Shown one piece after another: positions 17,268-24,832 of a DNA stretch of 24,832 bases. The position numbers were made by a program, and so were the translations under genes. This stretch comes from CAYRGQ01 sp964423925 (GTDB lineage: Bacteria > Bacteroidota > Bacteroidia > Sphingobacteriales > Sphingobacteriaceae), in NCBI GenBank assembly GCA_964423925.1, contig CAYRGQ010000043.1:1-24832 (forward strand). Reading direction: 5' to 3'. The notes under the pieces are model-generated. The model saw nothing but the letters and a program-made list of their open reading frames with translations, did no database searches and had not been told where the DNA came from. Every line of letters starts with the position of its first letter. The first letter of the stretch is position 1.

Positions 17268-17287
17268 CGATAGATTTTTTATCCCTA

Positions 17288-18733
<1,446 letters not shown>

Positions 18734-18902
18734 GTTCGAAAGTATGATAATGGGGCGAGGACGAGAAGAGGGGGTAAACAGATATGCTAGCAAATACGCT
18801 AAACTAACAGCGCTCGGCCTTGCAAATTCCGTTTTATCGAACCGTTCACCGCATCATCGCCGAAATAATCGTAAGGCACCAAAAATACGCCGTATTTTTC
18901 AA

Positions 18903-19019
18903 TTATCCGCTTTTTAGCTCAAAAAGATGGCCCATTTCCCACGGCTGTGAAGGGTCGCGGTTACGGTCGGCACTAGGCGCTCTGGCACCTCGCTTCCCAT
19001 CACTTTGGCGGCGTACCAT
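18903..19019 (-). CDS. Possible 38-residue basic small protein
   Basis: ATG at 19019 to TAA at 18903. The product is rich in Arg, Ser, Pro and Gly in its first half and ends in WEMGHLFELKSG. It sits in a locally GC-rich patch inside an AT-rich gap, which is why it was noted. No promoter, signal peptide or known family was seen. The patch could equally be a structured RNA, an intergenic repeat or a gene relic. Low confidence. Confidence 0.2.
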   Translation of the reverse strand: MVRRQSDGKRGARAPSADRNRDPSQPWEMGHLFELKSG

Positions 19020-19039
19020 TAAAAAATCTGTTTAACGTA

Positions 19040-19069
19040 TTGTTATTTTGCAACCAAACGCTACATTTG
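19040..19069 (+). promoter_or_regulatory. Promoter of the small secreted-protein gene
   Basis: TTG (19040-19042) lies 19 bases before TACATTTG (19062-19069), an exact TAnnTTTG match. The leader to the ATG at 19125 would be about 50 bases and is AT-rich. Confidence 0.6.
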
Positions 19070-19124
19070 GATAAGATTAACCGCAATTAACCAAATTATC
19101 AAACAATTATTAACGCGCAAGTTT

Positions 19125-19628
19125 ATGCATGCAAGAATTATTATGCGGGCTATTGCCCTCTCCTTCGTGATCGCTATCAGCGGGATCAGTGTTTCCCATG
19201 CGCAATACACAGCTACCGAACTCTCTTACGAAGGGTATTGGGCAGGTACTTTGTATGACGTTACGGATGACGAAAACTCCGTTTTTCTCTGTATCCGAAT
19301 TGAAAACGGCAAAGCCAAGCGCTTTAATTATGATTCCGACGAAAACGACTTCGTACCCAGCGACTTCAGTCAGGAAAGTTCGTTGCGCTTGGGCAATAAT
19401 TTCCATTACGTCTGGCTAAACCAAGGCGGTATTTGGAGTGAGACGCAGGCGCATTCGCTGTCATTCTTAAACCCAACACGTCTTTGGGGCGTTATGGTGC
19501 GGCAAGTGACCAATGCTTCGGAAGACGAGGATGTCGAAGGCATTAACGATGAGTGGAACGTCGTCTACGAGGGCGGACTTCAACACTATCGGTCGTTGAC
19601 CGCGCTGCGCGAAACCTTCCTGGATTAG
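19125..19628 (+). CDS. Small secreted protein of unknown function
   Basis: A 167-residue protein whose family I do not recognise. It has a clear signal peptide: a basic start (MHARIIMRA), a hydrophobic core to about residue 22, and VSHAQ with cleavage expected after about residue 26. The mature part of about 140 residues looks beta-rich (alternating stretches such as SVFLCIRIENGKAKRF) and has acidic clusters (DVTDDENS, DSDENDF, SEDEDVEGINDE). There is one cysteine and no transmembrane helix, so it is probably a soluble periplasmic or outer-membrane-associated protein. It has its own promoter and terminator. An in-frame ATG at 19143 would shorten the signal peptide by six residues. Confidence 0.75.
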   Translation: MHARIIMRAIALSFVIAISGISVSHAQYTATELSYEGYWAGTLYDVTDDENSVFLCIRIENGKAKRFNYDSDENDFVPSDFSQESSLRLGNNFHYVWLNQGGIWSETQAHSLSFLNPTRLWGVMVRQVTNASEDEDVEGINDEWNVVYEGGLQHYRSLTALRETFLD

Positions 19629-19647
19629 ACTTGGGTGGAGTTCAAGC

Positions 19648-19684
19648 AACAAACCCTCTGAAACCTAGTTTCAGAGGGTTTGTT
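19648..19684. terminator. Long perfect inverted repeat, probable shared terminator
   Basis: A perfect 17-bp inverted repeat (19648-19664 with 19668-19684) with a 3-base loop lies between the converging secreted-protein gene and sucC. T-rich tracts on either side are short and broken. It can act in both directions. Confidence 0.75.
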
Positions 19685-19732
19685 AGGTTTGTAGTCAACG
19701 GCCAGAGCTTGTCGGCTACGTGTGCGTCTTGA

Positions 19733-20923
19733 TTAGGAAAGTACCTTGGTTACCAAGTCGGCTGCTTCCTTCAGCAGGATTGCCGAGTATACTTCCAAAC
19801 CGGATTCGTCGATCAGTTTTTTCGCTTCTTCGGCATTGGTGCCTTGCAAGCGCACGATAATCGGCACCGGGATATTGCCAATTTCTTGGTAGGCATCGAT
19901 GACACCCTGTGCCACGCGGTCGCAACGGACAATGCCGCCAAAAATGTTGATTAAGATGGCCTTGACATTAGGATCCTTGAGGATGATGTTAAATCCTGCT
20001 TTTACGGTTTCCGCATTGGCAGTACCACCCACGTCCAGGAAGTTGGCAGGCTCGCCACCGGCGAGTTTAATGATATCCATGGTGGCCATCGCCAAACCGG
20101 CTCCGTTCACCATACAGCCAACGTTACCGTCGAGCTTCACGTAGTTCAGATTAGAAGCGCTTGCCTCTACTTCCGTAGGATCCTCCTCGGAGAGGTCGCG
20201 CAGGGCAGCGTAATCCTTATGGCGATAGAGGGCGTTCTCGTCGAGGTTAACTTTGGCGTCGACGGCCAGAATTTTGTCGTCAGACGTTTTCAATACCGGG
20301 TTAATCTCAAACTGCGAAGAGTCGGTTTCCTCATACGCCTTGTATAGCGCGGTTACGAACTTAGTCATTTCCTTAAACGCGGTGCCCGATAGGCCCAAGT
20401 TAAACGCAATCTTGCGTGCTTGGAAGCCTTGCAGACCCACCTTCGGATCAATTTCTTCCTTCTGGATGAGATGCGGTGTTTTTTCGGCCACTTCCTCAAT
20501 GTCCATTCCCCCTTCGGTAGAATACATGATGATGTTGCGTCCGCGCCCTCTGTCGAGCAATACGCTCATATAAAACTCCTTGGTTTCGCTTTCACCAGGG
20601 TAGTAAACGTCCTGAGCCACGAGCACCTTATTCACTTTTTTGCCGGCAGGCCCCGTTTGCGGGGTTACCAATTGCATGCCGATGATGTCAGAAGCCCGTT
20701 GCTTAACCTCGTCGAGATTTTTGGCCAACTTCACGCCACCGCCCTTACCGCGACCCCCAGCATGGATTTGGGCTTTAACAACCACCCAATCCGAATTATA
20801 TTCTTCCTGCAATTGTTTTGCGGCCGCAACGGCTTCTTCCGGCGTTTCGGCGACGATACCTTCCTGTATCCGTACGCCGAAGCTTTTTAGTATTTCCTTG
20901 CCTTGATATTCGTGAATATTCAT
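19733..20923 (-). CDS. sucC: Succinyl-CoA synthetase (ADP-forming) beta subunit
   Basis: The beta subunit of the TCA-cycle enzyme that converts succinyl-CoA to succinate with formation of a nucleoside triphosphate. The 396-residue length is normal. The ATP-grasp half starts MNIHEYQGKEIL and holds the nucleotide-binding GGRGKGGGVKLAK (56-68). The C-terminal CoA-ligase half has NGAGLAMATMDIIK (273-286), DVGGTAN (297-303) and INIFGGIVRCD (325-335). The start is the ATG at 20923; the 21 codons upstream in frame show no family sequence. The alpha subunit sucD is not next to it, which is common in Bacteroidota. Confidence 0.97.
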   Translation of the reverse strand: MNIHEYQGKEILKSFGVRIQEGIVAETPEEAVAAAKQLQEEYNSDWVVVKAQIHAGGRGKGGGVKLAKNLDEVKQRASDIIGMQLVTPQTGPAGKKVNKVLVAQDVYYPGESETKEFYMSVLLDRGRGRNIIMYSTEGGMDIEEVAEKTPHLIQKEEIDPKVGLQGFQARKIAFNLGLSGTAFKEMTKFVTALYKAYEETDSSQFEINPVLKTSDDKILAVDAKVNLDENALYRHKDYAALRDLSEEDPTEVEASASNLNYVKLDGNVGCMVNGAGLAMATMDIIKLAGGEPANFLDVGGTANAETVKAGFNIILKDPNVKAILINIFGGIVRCDRVAQGVIDAYQEIGNIPVPIIVRLQGTNAEEAKKLIDESGLEVYSAILLKEAADLVTKVLS

Positions 20924-20939
20924 CGTAAAAAAATTTCCG

Positions 20940-20970
20940 TAAAAGTAGCGTTTATATCGCGAAATGGCAA
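20940..20970 (-). promoter_or_regulatory. Promoter candidate for sucC
   Basis: On the - strand, TTG (20970-20968) is followed after 20 bases by TACTTTTA (20947-20940), one base off TAnnTTTG. It is 17 bases upstream of the sucC start codon. Confidence 0.4.
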
Positions 20971-21069
20971 GCGCATGGGTAATCAATCGAAAGTGGCTAT
21001 TCGTGTAGGCCTAAGTCATATTTTAATTCTCCTATCCCACATCTCGTGTCTAATCCCTACCTTAGCCCC

Positions 21070-21720
21070 ATGTTGCAAGCAAAGGCGATATACAAGTCAT
21101 ACGGACATTTGCCCATTCTCAAAGGGGTAGATTTCCACGTCAGCAAGGGCGAAATCGTGAGTATCGTGGGTGCCTCCGGAGCGGGGAAGAGCACCTTGCT
21201 GCATATTGTCGGGACACTCGACAAGGCGGACAGCGGACAGGTGATTATCGGTGGCACGGACGTCGGGCGCTTGTCAGCCAAGCGGCTTAGCGCCTTCCGC
21301 AACGAGCATATCGGCTTTGTCTTCCAGTTCCATCACCTGCTTCCGGAATTCACCGCATTGGAAAATGTGTGCATTCCCGCTTTCATCAAGCGGACAGGAA
21401 GGAAGGAGGCGGAAGTCCGTGCGATGGAGTTGCTGACATTGCTTGGCGTGCGCGACCGCGCATCGCATAAGCCTGGCGAGCTATCCGGAGGCGAACAGCA
21501 ACGGGTAGCCATCGCTCGTGCCTTAGTTAATAATCCGACCATTATCCTTGCGGACGAACCTTCCGGAAATCTCGATTCGGCAAATGCGGCTAAACTGCAT
21601 GCCTTGTTCATGGAGCTTCGCGACGAACTGCAACAGACGTTCGTCATCGTAACGCACAACGAGGAACTTGCCAGTTCTTCAGACCGTATCGTCCATATGA
21701 AAGACGGACGCGTCATTTAA
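21070..21720 (+). CDS. ABC transporter ATP-binding protein, LolD/MacB type
   Basis: A 216-residue cytoplasmic ATPase subunit. Walker A GASGAGKST (34-42), Q-loop Gln86, signature LSGGEQQ (138-144), Walker B IILADEPSGNLD (158-169) and switch His196 are all intact. The sequence around FQFHHLLPEFTALENV is typical of LolD and related MacB-family ATPases, which drive lipoprotein release or other mechanotransmission without substrate passage. No permease gene (LolC/E or MacB-like) lies nearby, so the partner must be elsewhere. ATG 21070 is preferred over GTG 21046, because MLQAKAIYKSYG aligns with usual LolD starts. First gene of a four-gene operon; the next starts 9 bases later. Confidence 0.88.
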   Translation: MLQAKAIYKSYGHLPILKGVDFHVSKGEIVSIVGASGAGKSTLLHIVGTLDKADSGQVIIGGTDVGRLSAKRLSAFRNEHIGFVFQFHHLLPEFTALENVCIPAFIKRTGRKEAEVRAMELLTLLGVRDRASHKPGELSGGEQQRVAIARALVNNPTIILADEPSGNLDSANAAKLHALFMELRDELQQTFVIVTHNEELASSSDRIVHMKDGRVI

Positions 21721-21729
21721 ATCATCGTG

Positions 21730-22212
21730 ATGGAGCGTATAATGATTACGTACGGTACGCGTCCGCTGGCGCAACGGTTGGGTAGGCTGCTTGATGCGCC
21801 CGAACGGATAGGCTACGGGTCGTGTGAGGCTATCCCGCAGTTCATGATGGGAACAGGCAAATATTTGACCATCCCGCACGGATCGTCGCCTGCATACCTG
21901 CACGAAGTATTGAAATCCTGCCTTGACCACCAATTCGACGTGTTGGTGCCGCTGGGGAAGGCGGAAGTAGGGCCTCTCGCCGCGGGCAAGCAGTTGTTCG
22001 CCGAATATGGCATTCGCGTGCTTATCCCAGATATTTCCGTCTTGGATGAATTGTCCGTATTGGAAAATCCAGGAGCCGGAATCGCGATAGACCTCCTGTC
22101 GGATGGCGTGTCCCTGCTGGGAGAGGGGCGAACGGAATCGCCCGAGCTCTCTGGCGTGTTCGCTTTTGAGCCGGATGTGCCCGACGCCAAATTATGTTAC
22201 CTGACTGATTAA
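21730..22212 (+). CDS. Uncharacterised protein resembling a stand-alone pre-ATP-grasp (Rossmann-like) domain
   Basis: A 160-residue protein with no signal peptide or membrane segment. The pattern is that of the N-terminal domain preceding ATP-grasp catalytic domains: a first strand and turn (RIMITYGTRPLAQRLGRLL), a segment GKYLTIPHGSSPAYLHEVL (43-61), then FDVLVPLGKAEVGPLAAGK (69-87) and YGIRVLIPDISVLDEL (93-108). No ATP-grasp nucleotide-binding domain follows; the gene stops at 160 codons. This assignment is by eye and uncertain. ATG 21730 was chosen; GTG 21727 and ATG 21742 are in frame. It lies 9 bases after the ABC gene and 34 before the HAD-like gene, so it is probably co-translated with them. 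Confidence 0.6.
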   Translation: MERIMITYGTRPLAQRLGRLLDAPERIGYGSCEAIPQFMMGTGKYLTIPHGSSPAYLHEVLKSCLDHQFDVLVPLGKAEVGPLAAGKQLFAEYGIRVLIPDISVLDELSVLENPGAGIAIDLLSDGVSLLGEGRTESPELSGVFAFEPDVPDAKLCYLTD

Positions 22213-22246
22213 ACCAAATAGGGTATTGGCAACTCAAAGAGATAAG

Positions 22247-22861
22247 ATGGCATTGGAACAATACATACAGGAAAAGCCTACGGCGGTAATCTTTGAATTG
22301 GATGACGTGATCTATCCCAAGCGCGACTACCTCCTGCAAGTATATTATCTGTTTGCCCAATTTCTAGAGTACACCGAAGCCCACCCGCCTGCTGGCGAAC
22401 TGGTTGAATTTCTCAGGAAGTCCTATGAGCACCACGGCGAGGAGGGGTTGTTTGCGAAGGCCATGGCCGTTTTTGGCATACCGGGCGACTATGAAACAAA
22501 TTTCGACCGCTTGCACCTACAAGCCCACTTGCCTGTCGAACTGCTACTGTACCCCGAGGTCGAGGCATTCATGCAGGAATTGAGAGCAGCGGGTACGCCG
22601 ATTTTGATTTTCACGCCAGGCGAACCGCTCATGCAGCTCAATAAACTTAAGCACATTAAATGGAATGGCCTGGATCGCGTATTGCGCGCATACTTTCAAG
22701 ACGAGCTTGTCCAGCGTGGGGAGGCACCGCTCGATTATGTGTTGGGAGAGTTGGGGATTGGGGCTGAGCATACGGTGTATGTAGGTAAGGACGGCCCACC
22801 GGAGGCGTATGGCGGCCGGTATGTTGGCATCGAATCAGTCTTGGGCAATACACGTCATTAG
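22247..22861 (+). CDS. HAD-superfamily-like protein, probably catalytically inactive
   Basis: A 204-residue cytoplasmic protein of the haloacid dehalogenase fold (COG1011-like hydrolases). The fold pattern is clear: VIFELDDVIYPKRDYLLQV corresponds to motif I with the following cap helix, and PILIFTPGEPLMQLNKLKHI (118-137) to motif II. The catalytic residues are altered. The nucleophilic Asp of DxDx(T/V) is Glu17 (ELDDV). The motif III lysine region (usually KPxP) reads QRGEAP (156-161). Motif IV (usually GDSxxD) reads VGKDGPPEAYG (179-189). Only Asp19 and Thr123 remain. A binding or regulatory role is inferred. ATG 22247 is preferred over TTG 22226. The S41 protease follows 20 bases later. 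Confidence 0.82.
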   Translation: MALEQYIQEKPTAVIFELDDVIYPKRDYLLQVYYLFAQFLEYTEAHPPAGELVEFLRKSYEHHGEEGLFAKAMAVFGIPGDYETNFDRLHLQAHLPVELLLYPEVEAFMQELRAAGTPILIFTPGEPLMQLNKLKHIKWNGLDRVLRAYFQDELVQRGEAPLDYVLGELGIGAEHTVYVGKDGPPEAYGGRYVGIESVLGNTRH

Positions 22862-22881
22862 GGGTAGATAACCGTATTAAT

Positions 22882-24315
22882 ATGAGAAGAAAGTTGCGCG
22901 TTGCGCTCTTCGGAGCGTTTTTGGTGGTGGGTACACTGGCCGGTTGCGAAAAAAAGAATGTCGTTCCCGAGGTGGAGCTGCCTGACCGTGTATATACCGA
23001 AGAGGATATGCTGCGAGACTCCGTGTATATCTATACCTATTTGCTGTATCTGTGGCAGGACGCCCTGCCGGTGGAATTCCCCACCCGGCGGTATCCCTCG
23101 GCAGAGGGTGTGCTGGAGGCGCTGAAATCTTATGCACGCGACCCTCAGGGCAATGCGTACGACCGCTTTAGCTTTATTGATCGCAGCGGCACCATCGACG
23201 CCGAAATCCAGCAAGGGCTGGCGGGTAGTTTCGGATTTGATGTACGATACAACAACGAGACGGATTTATACGTCAAGAAGGTCGATCCCGAATCGCCGGC
23301 GGCGGCAGCGGGCCTAGCGCGCGGTTGGCGGATTATCGAGATCAACGGCAATACGAACTTGTCCCAGTCCACTATGGAGCAAGATAATTTCAGCTTCCTT
23401 TTTGGGGCGCTAGATGCGCAGACTATTTCGTTGCGATTACGCACCCCGGACGGGCAGGTCCTCACGAAAAACCTCGATCGCGGCAGCTATCGCATTCACC
23501 CGATCCTGAATAGCCGGGTGTTTGACGTTGGTAATAAGCGGGTGGGATATTTTGCATTTGACTCTTTCGTGTCCACGACTGATATTAACGGCAATCCCAC
23601 CTATGTGCGCAACCAATTGAACCAACTCTTGGGACAGTTTGAAGCGGAAGGTATTGACGAGCTGATTGTCGACTTGCGCTATAATGGCGGGGGCGCGGTC
23701 ATCACTGCGGAATACCTGTCGAATATGCTGGCTCCACAGTCCGTGGGCACGGGGTTGATGTATAACTATGCCTACAACGAAACGCTACTGCAAGCAGGCT
23801 GGGACGAACTGTTCGTTCCCGAGTACTTTAACAAAGCGAACAGCTTGGATTTGGACCGGATTTATTTTTTGGTCACTTGGTCTACCGCGTCGGCGAGCGA
23901 GTTGCTCATCAATAACCTCCGCCCTCACATGGATGTTAAGTTAATCGGGGAGGAGGCCACCTATGGCAAGCCGGTAGGCTACTTCGCGTGGGACGTGATG
24001 GGTGTAGATCTATACGCCGTGTCGTTCCAGACCTTCAATTCGACGGGGTTTGGCGACTATTTCGACGGCATCCCGGTCGACAAAGTGGCCTACGAGGACT
24101 TAACCCGCGACTTTGGGGATGCTGAAGAAAGTCTGATTGCAGAAGCCTTGCATTATGCCGCTCAAGGGCAGTTCCGGCCAGCAGCCGCCGACCTCCGGAT
24201 GGGGCCGGCCAAACGGTCTGAAACGTACTCGCCGCAGCTCAACCGCGCGCTTGATGGGCGAGGAAGCAAGGACATGTACGATTTTCGCCGTGGGAAGCAG
24301 CCGCAGCTTCGATGA
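22882..24315 (+). CDS. S41-family (C-terminal processing) peptidase, lipoprotein
   Basis: A 477-residue tail-specific-type serine protease. The signal peptide ends in a lipobox (GTLAGC, Cys22), so the protein is lipid-anchored; the following EKK could affect sorting. A PDZ-like domain (about residues 113-195, with SPAAAAGLARGWRIIEING) precedes the S41 core: ELIVDLRYNGGG (260-271), then STASASE with the likely nucleophile Ser337 and general base Lys363 in YGKPVG. The dyad looks intact. Such proteases trim C-termini of envelope proteins; the substrate is unknown. It is the last gene of the ABC/HAD operon. Its stop codon directly abuts the stop of the convergent DUF3817 gene. Confidence 0.92.
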   Translation: MRRKLRVALFGAFLVVGTLAGCEKKNVVPEVELPDRVYTEEDMLRDSVYIYTYLLYLWQDALPVEFPTRRYPSAEGVLEALKSYARDPQGNAYDRFSFIDRSGTIDAEIQQGLAGSFGFDVRYNNETDLYVKKVDPESPAAAAGLARGWRIIEINGNTNLSQSTMEQDNFSFLFGALDAQTISLRLRTPDGQVLTKNLDRGSYRIHPILNSRVFDVGNKRVGYFAFDSFVSTTDINGNPTYVRNQLNQLLGQFEAEGIDELIVDLRYNGGGAVITAEYLSNMLAPQSVGTGLMYNYAYNETLLQAGWDELFVPEYFNKANSLDLDRIYFLVTWSTASASELLINNLRPHMDVKLIGEEATYGKPVGYFAWDVMGVDLYAVSFQTFNSTGFGDYFDGIPVDKVAYEDLTRDFGDAEESLIAEALHYAAQGQFRPAAADLRMGPAKRSETYSPQLNRALDGRGSKDMYDFRRGKQPQLR

Positions 24316-24633
24316 CTAGGAGGCCGTCTCGAGGGCTTCGTTTTTGAGCTGGCGATCTACGAAAAAGGGAGCAAAGGGAATCAGCGAGGCGACAAAGAAG
24401 ACGGCGACGCGGCCCCAGGACCACCGGTACTTCGATTGGCATACAAAAAGCAAGTATACGTAAGCGACGAACAATGCGCCGTGGGCCCACCCCACGTACG
24501 TGACGCCCAACGCTCCCCAGTCGCCTGAAACGGTACGCTTGAGTACCGAGAATATCAATAATACGACCATCGAAATACCTTCGAGGGTTGCTACTTTCCG
24601 AAATAGCTGCAATGTCTGTTTTGTGCTTGCCAT
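24316..24633 (-). CDS. DUF3817-family integral membrane protein
   Basis: A 105-residue membrane protein with three hydrophobic segments (about residues 15-33, 44-64 and 73-92). The pattern FRKVATLEGISMVVLL followed by VGWAHGALFVAYV (47-59) is characteristic of the DUF3817 family, small inner-membrane proteins of unknown function. It is transcribed alone toward the S41 protease gene, with no bases between the two stop codons. The upstream region has a short hairpin (24670-24695) but no clear promoter. Confidence 0.85.
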   Translation of the reverse strand: MASTKQTLQLFRKVATLEGISMVVLLIFSVLKRTVSGDWGALGVTYVGWAHGALFVAYVYLLFVCQSKYRWSWGRVAVFFVASLIPFAPFFVDRQLKNEALETAS

Positions 24634-24832
24634 GCTTGTTTTTAAAATGAGTGACTAGCGCAAAGAAAGCCATTTGCTGCCAACGCAGCGAATGGTTGGT
24701 GAGGTTTTACTGAAATGTGACGCAAACCGGGATGGCTTACGCTTGGGGATTGCGACTCATCCTTCGCCACCTTAATTTCGATCCAAAAATCCGCTAATAT
24801 TGTTACAGCAGTGCAGGATGGAACAGGTTGCT
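24634..24832. other. Terminal intergenic region, possible start of a further + strand gene
   Basis: A hairpin (CCATTTGCTG 24670-24679 with CAGCGAATGG 24686-24695, one wobble pair) lacks a T-run. Near the edge, TAATATTG (24795-24802) is one base off TAnnTTTG, and an ATG at 24818 opens a frame that runs off the window after five codons. Too little is present to call a gene. Confidence 0.3.

Larger units (their letters stand above)
18734..19124. other. 391-base intergenic region between divergent asnS and a secreted-protein gene
   Basis: No asnS promoter of the TAnnTTTG type was found on the - strand. An AT-rich palindrome (AAAAATACG-C-CGTATTTTT) lies at 18881-18899. A GC-rich block (about 18930-19017) stands out from the AT-rich flanks and contains a 38-codon - strand ORF. 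The right end holds the promoter and leader of the + strand gene, with a short repeated ATTAACC motif near 19077-19092. Confidence 0.5.

Noticed and set aside
18734..18793. 20-codon N-terminal extension of asnS
   Set aside because: The extension has no AsnRS similarity; the ATG at 18733 gives the usual N-terminus. The same logic removes the 21-codon extension of sucC.

Overview
The window reads as chromosomal DNA of a Bacteroidota bacterium, most likely of the Sphingobacteriaceae (Pedobacter/Parapedobacter-like). The evidence is a SusC/SusD pair run by an ECF sigma factor and a FecR-type anti-sigma factor, promoter-like sites of the Bacteroidota form TTG-N19-21-TAnnTTTG, and the near absence of Shine-Dalgarno sequences. 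The genus is inference. No rRNA, tRNA, insertion sequence, phage gene or CRISPR array was found.

Layout. 1-2188: 3' part of pnp (polynucleotide phosphorylase) with its terminator. 2216-4836: a membrane-anchored TlpA-like thioredoxin (+), a D-2-hydroxyacid dehydrogenase (-) and pyrF (+). 4853-8733: lon followed by a CNNM/CorC-type (hemolysin-family) membrane protein, both on -, with a terminator between them. 8734-9153 is a 420-base intergenic region with a structured leader for a secreted TPR protein (9154-9825, +).

9912-17147 is a self-contained transport regulon on the - strand: ECF sigma factor, FecR anti-sigma, an STN-containing SusC TonB-dependent transporter and a SusD lipoprotein. It has a good housekeeping promoter in front of the sigma gene and a shared bidirectional terminator at the end. 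No degradative enzyme accompanies it, so the substrate is unknown. Between fecR and susC lies a strong terminator facing the wrong way (+ strand) with a TAnnTTTG element about 70 bases before its hairpin. Together they could define a roughly 95-nt RNA antisense to the susC leader. This is the most interesting signal in the window.

17231-20970: asnS (-), a small secreted protein of unknown function (+) and sucC (-). The 391-base gap upstream of asnS contains a GC-rich island with a 38-codon ORF. 21070-24315 is a tight four-gene + operon: a LolD/MacB-type ABC ATPase, a stand-alone Rossmann-like (pre-ATP-grasp-like) protein, a HAD-fold protein that has lost most catalytic residues, and a lipoprotein S41 protease. 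A DUF3817 membrane protein (-) abuts the protease end to end, and the last 199 bases hold no convincing gene.

Most of the window is housekeeping: RNA turnover, pyrimidine synthesis, proteolysis, tRNA charging and the TCA cycle. The accessory interest lies in the sigma/anti-sigma/SusCD locus with its putative antisense RNA, and in the ABC/HAD/S41 operon with its probable pseudoenzyme.
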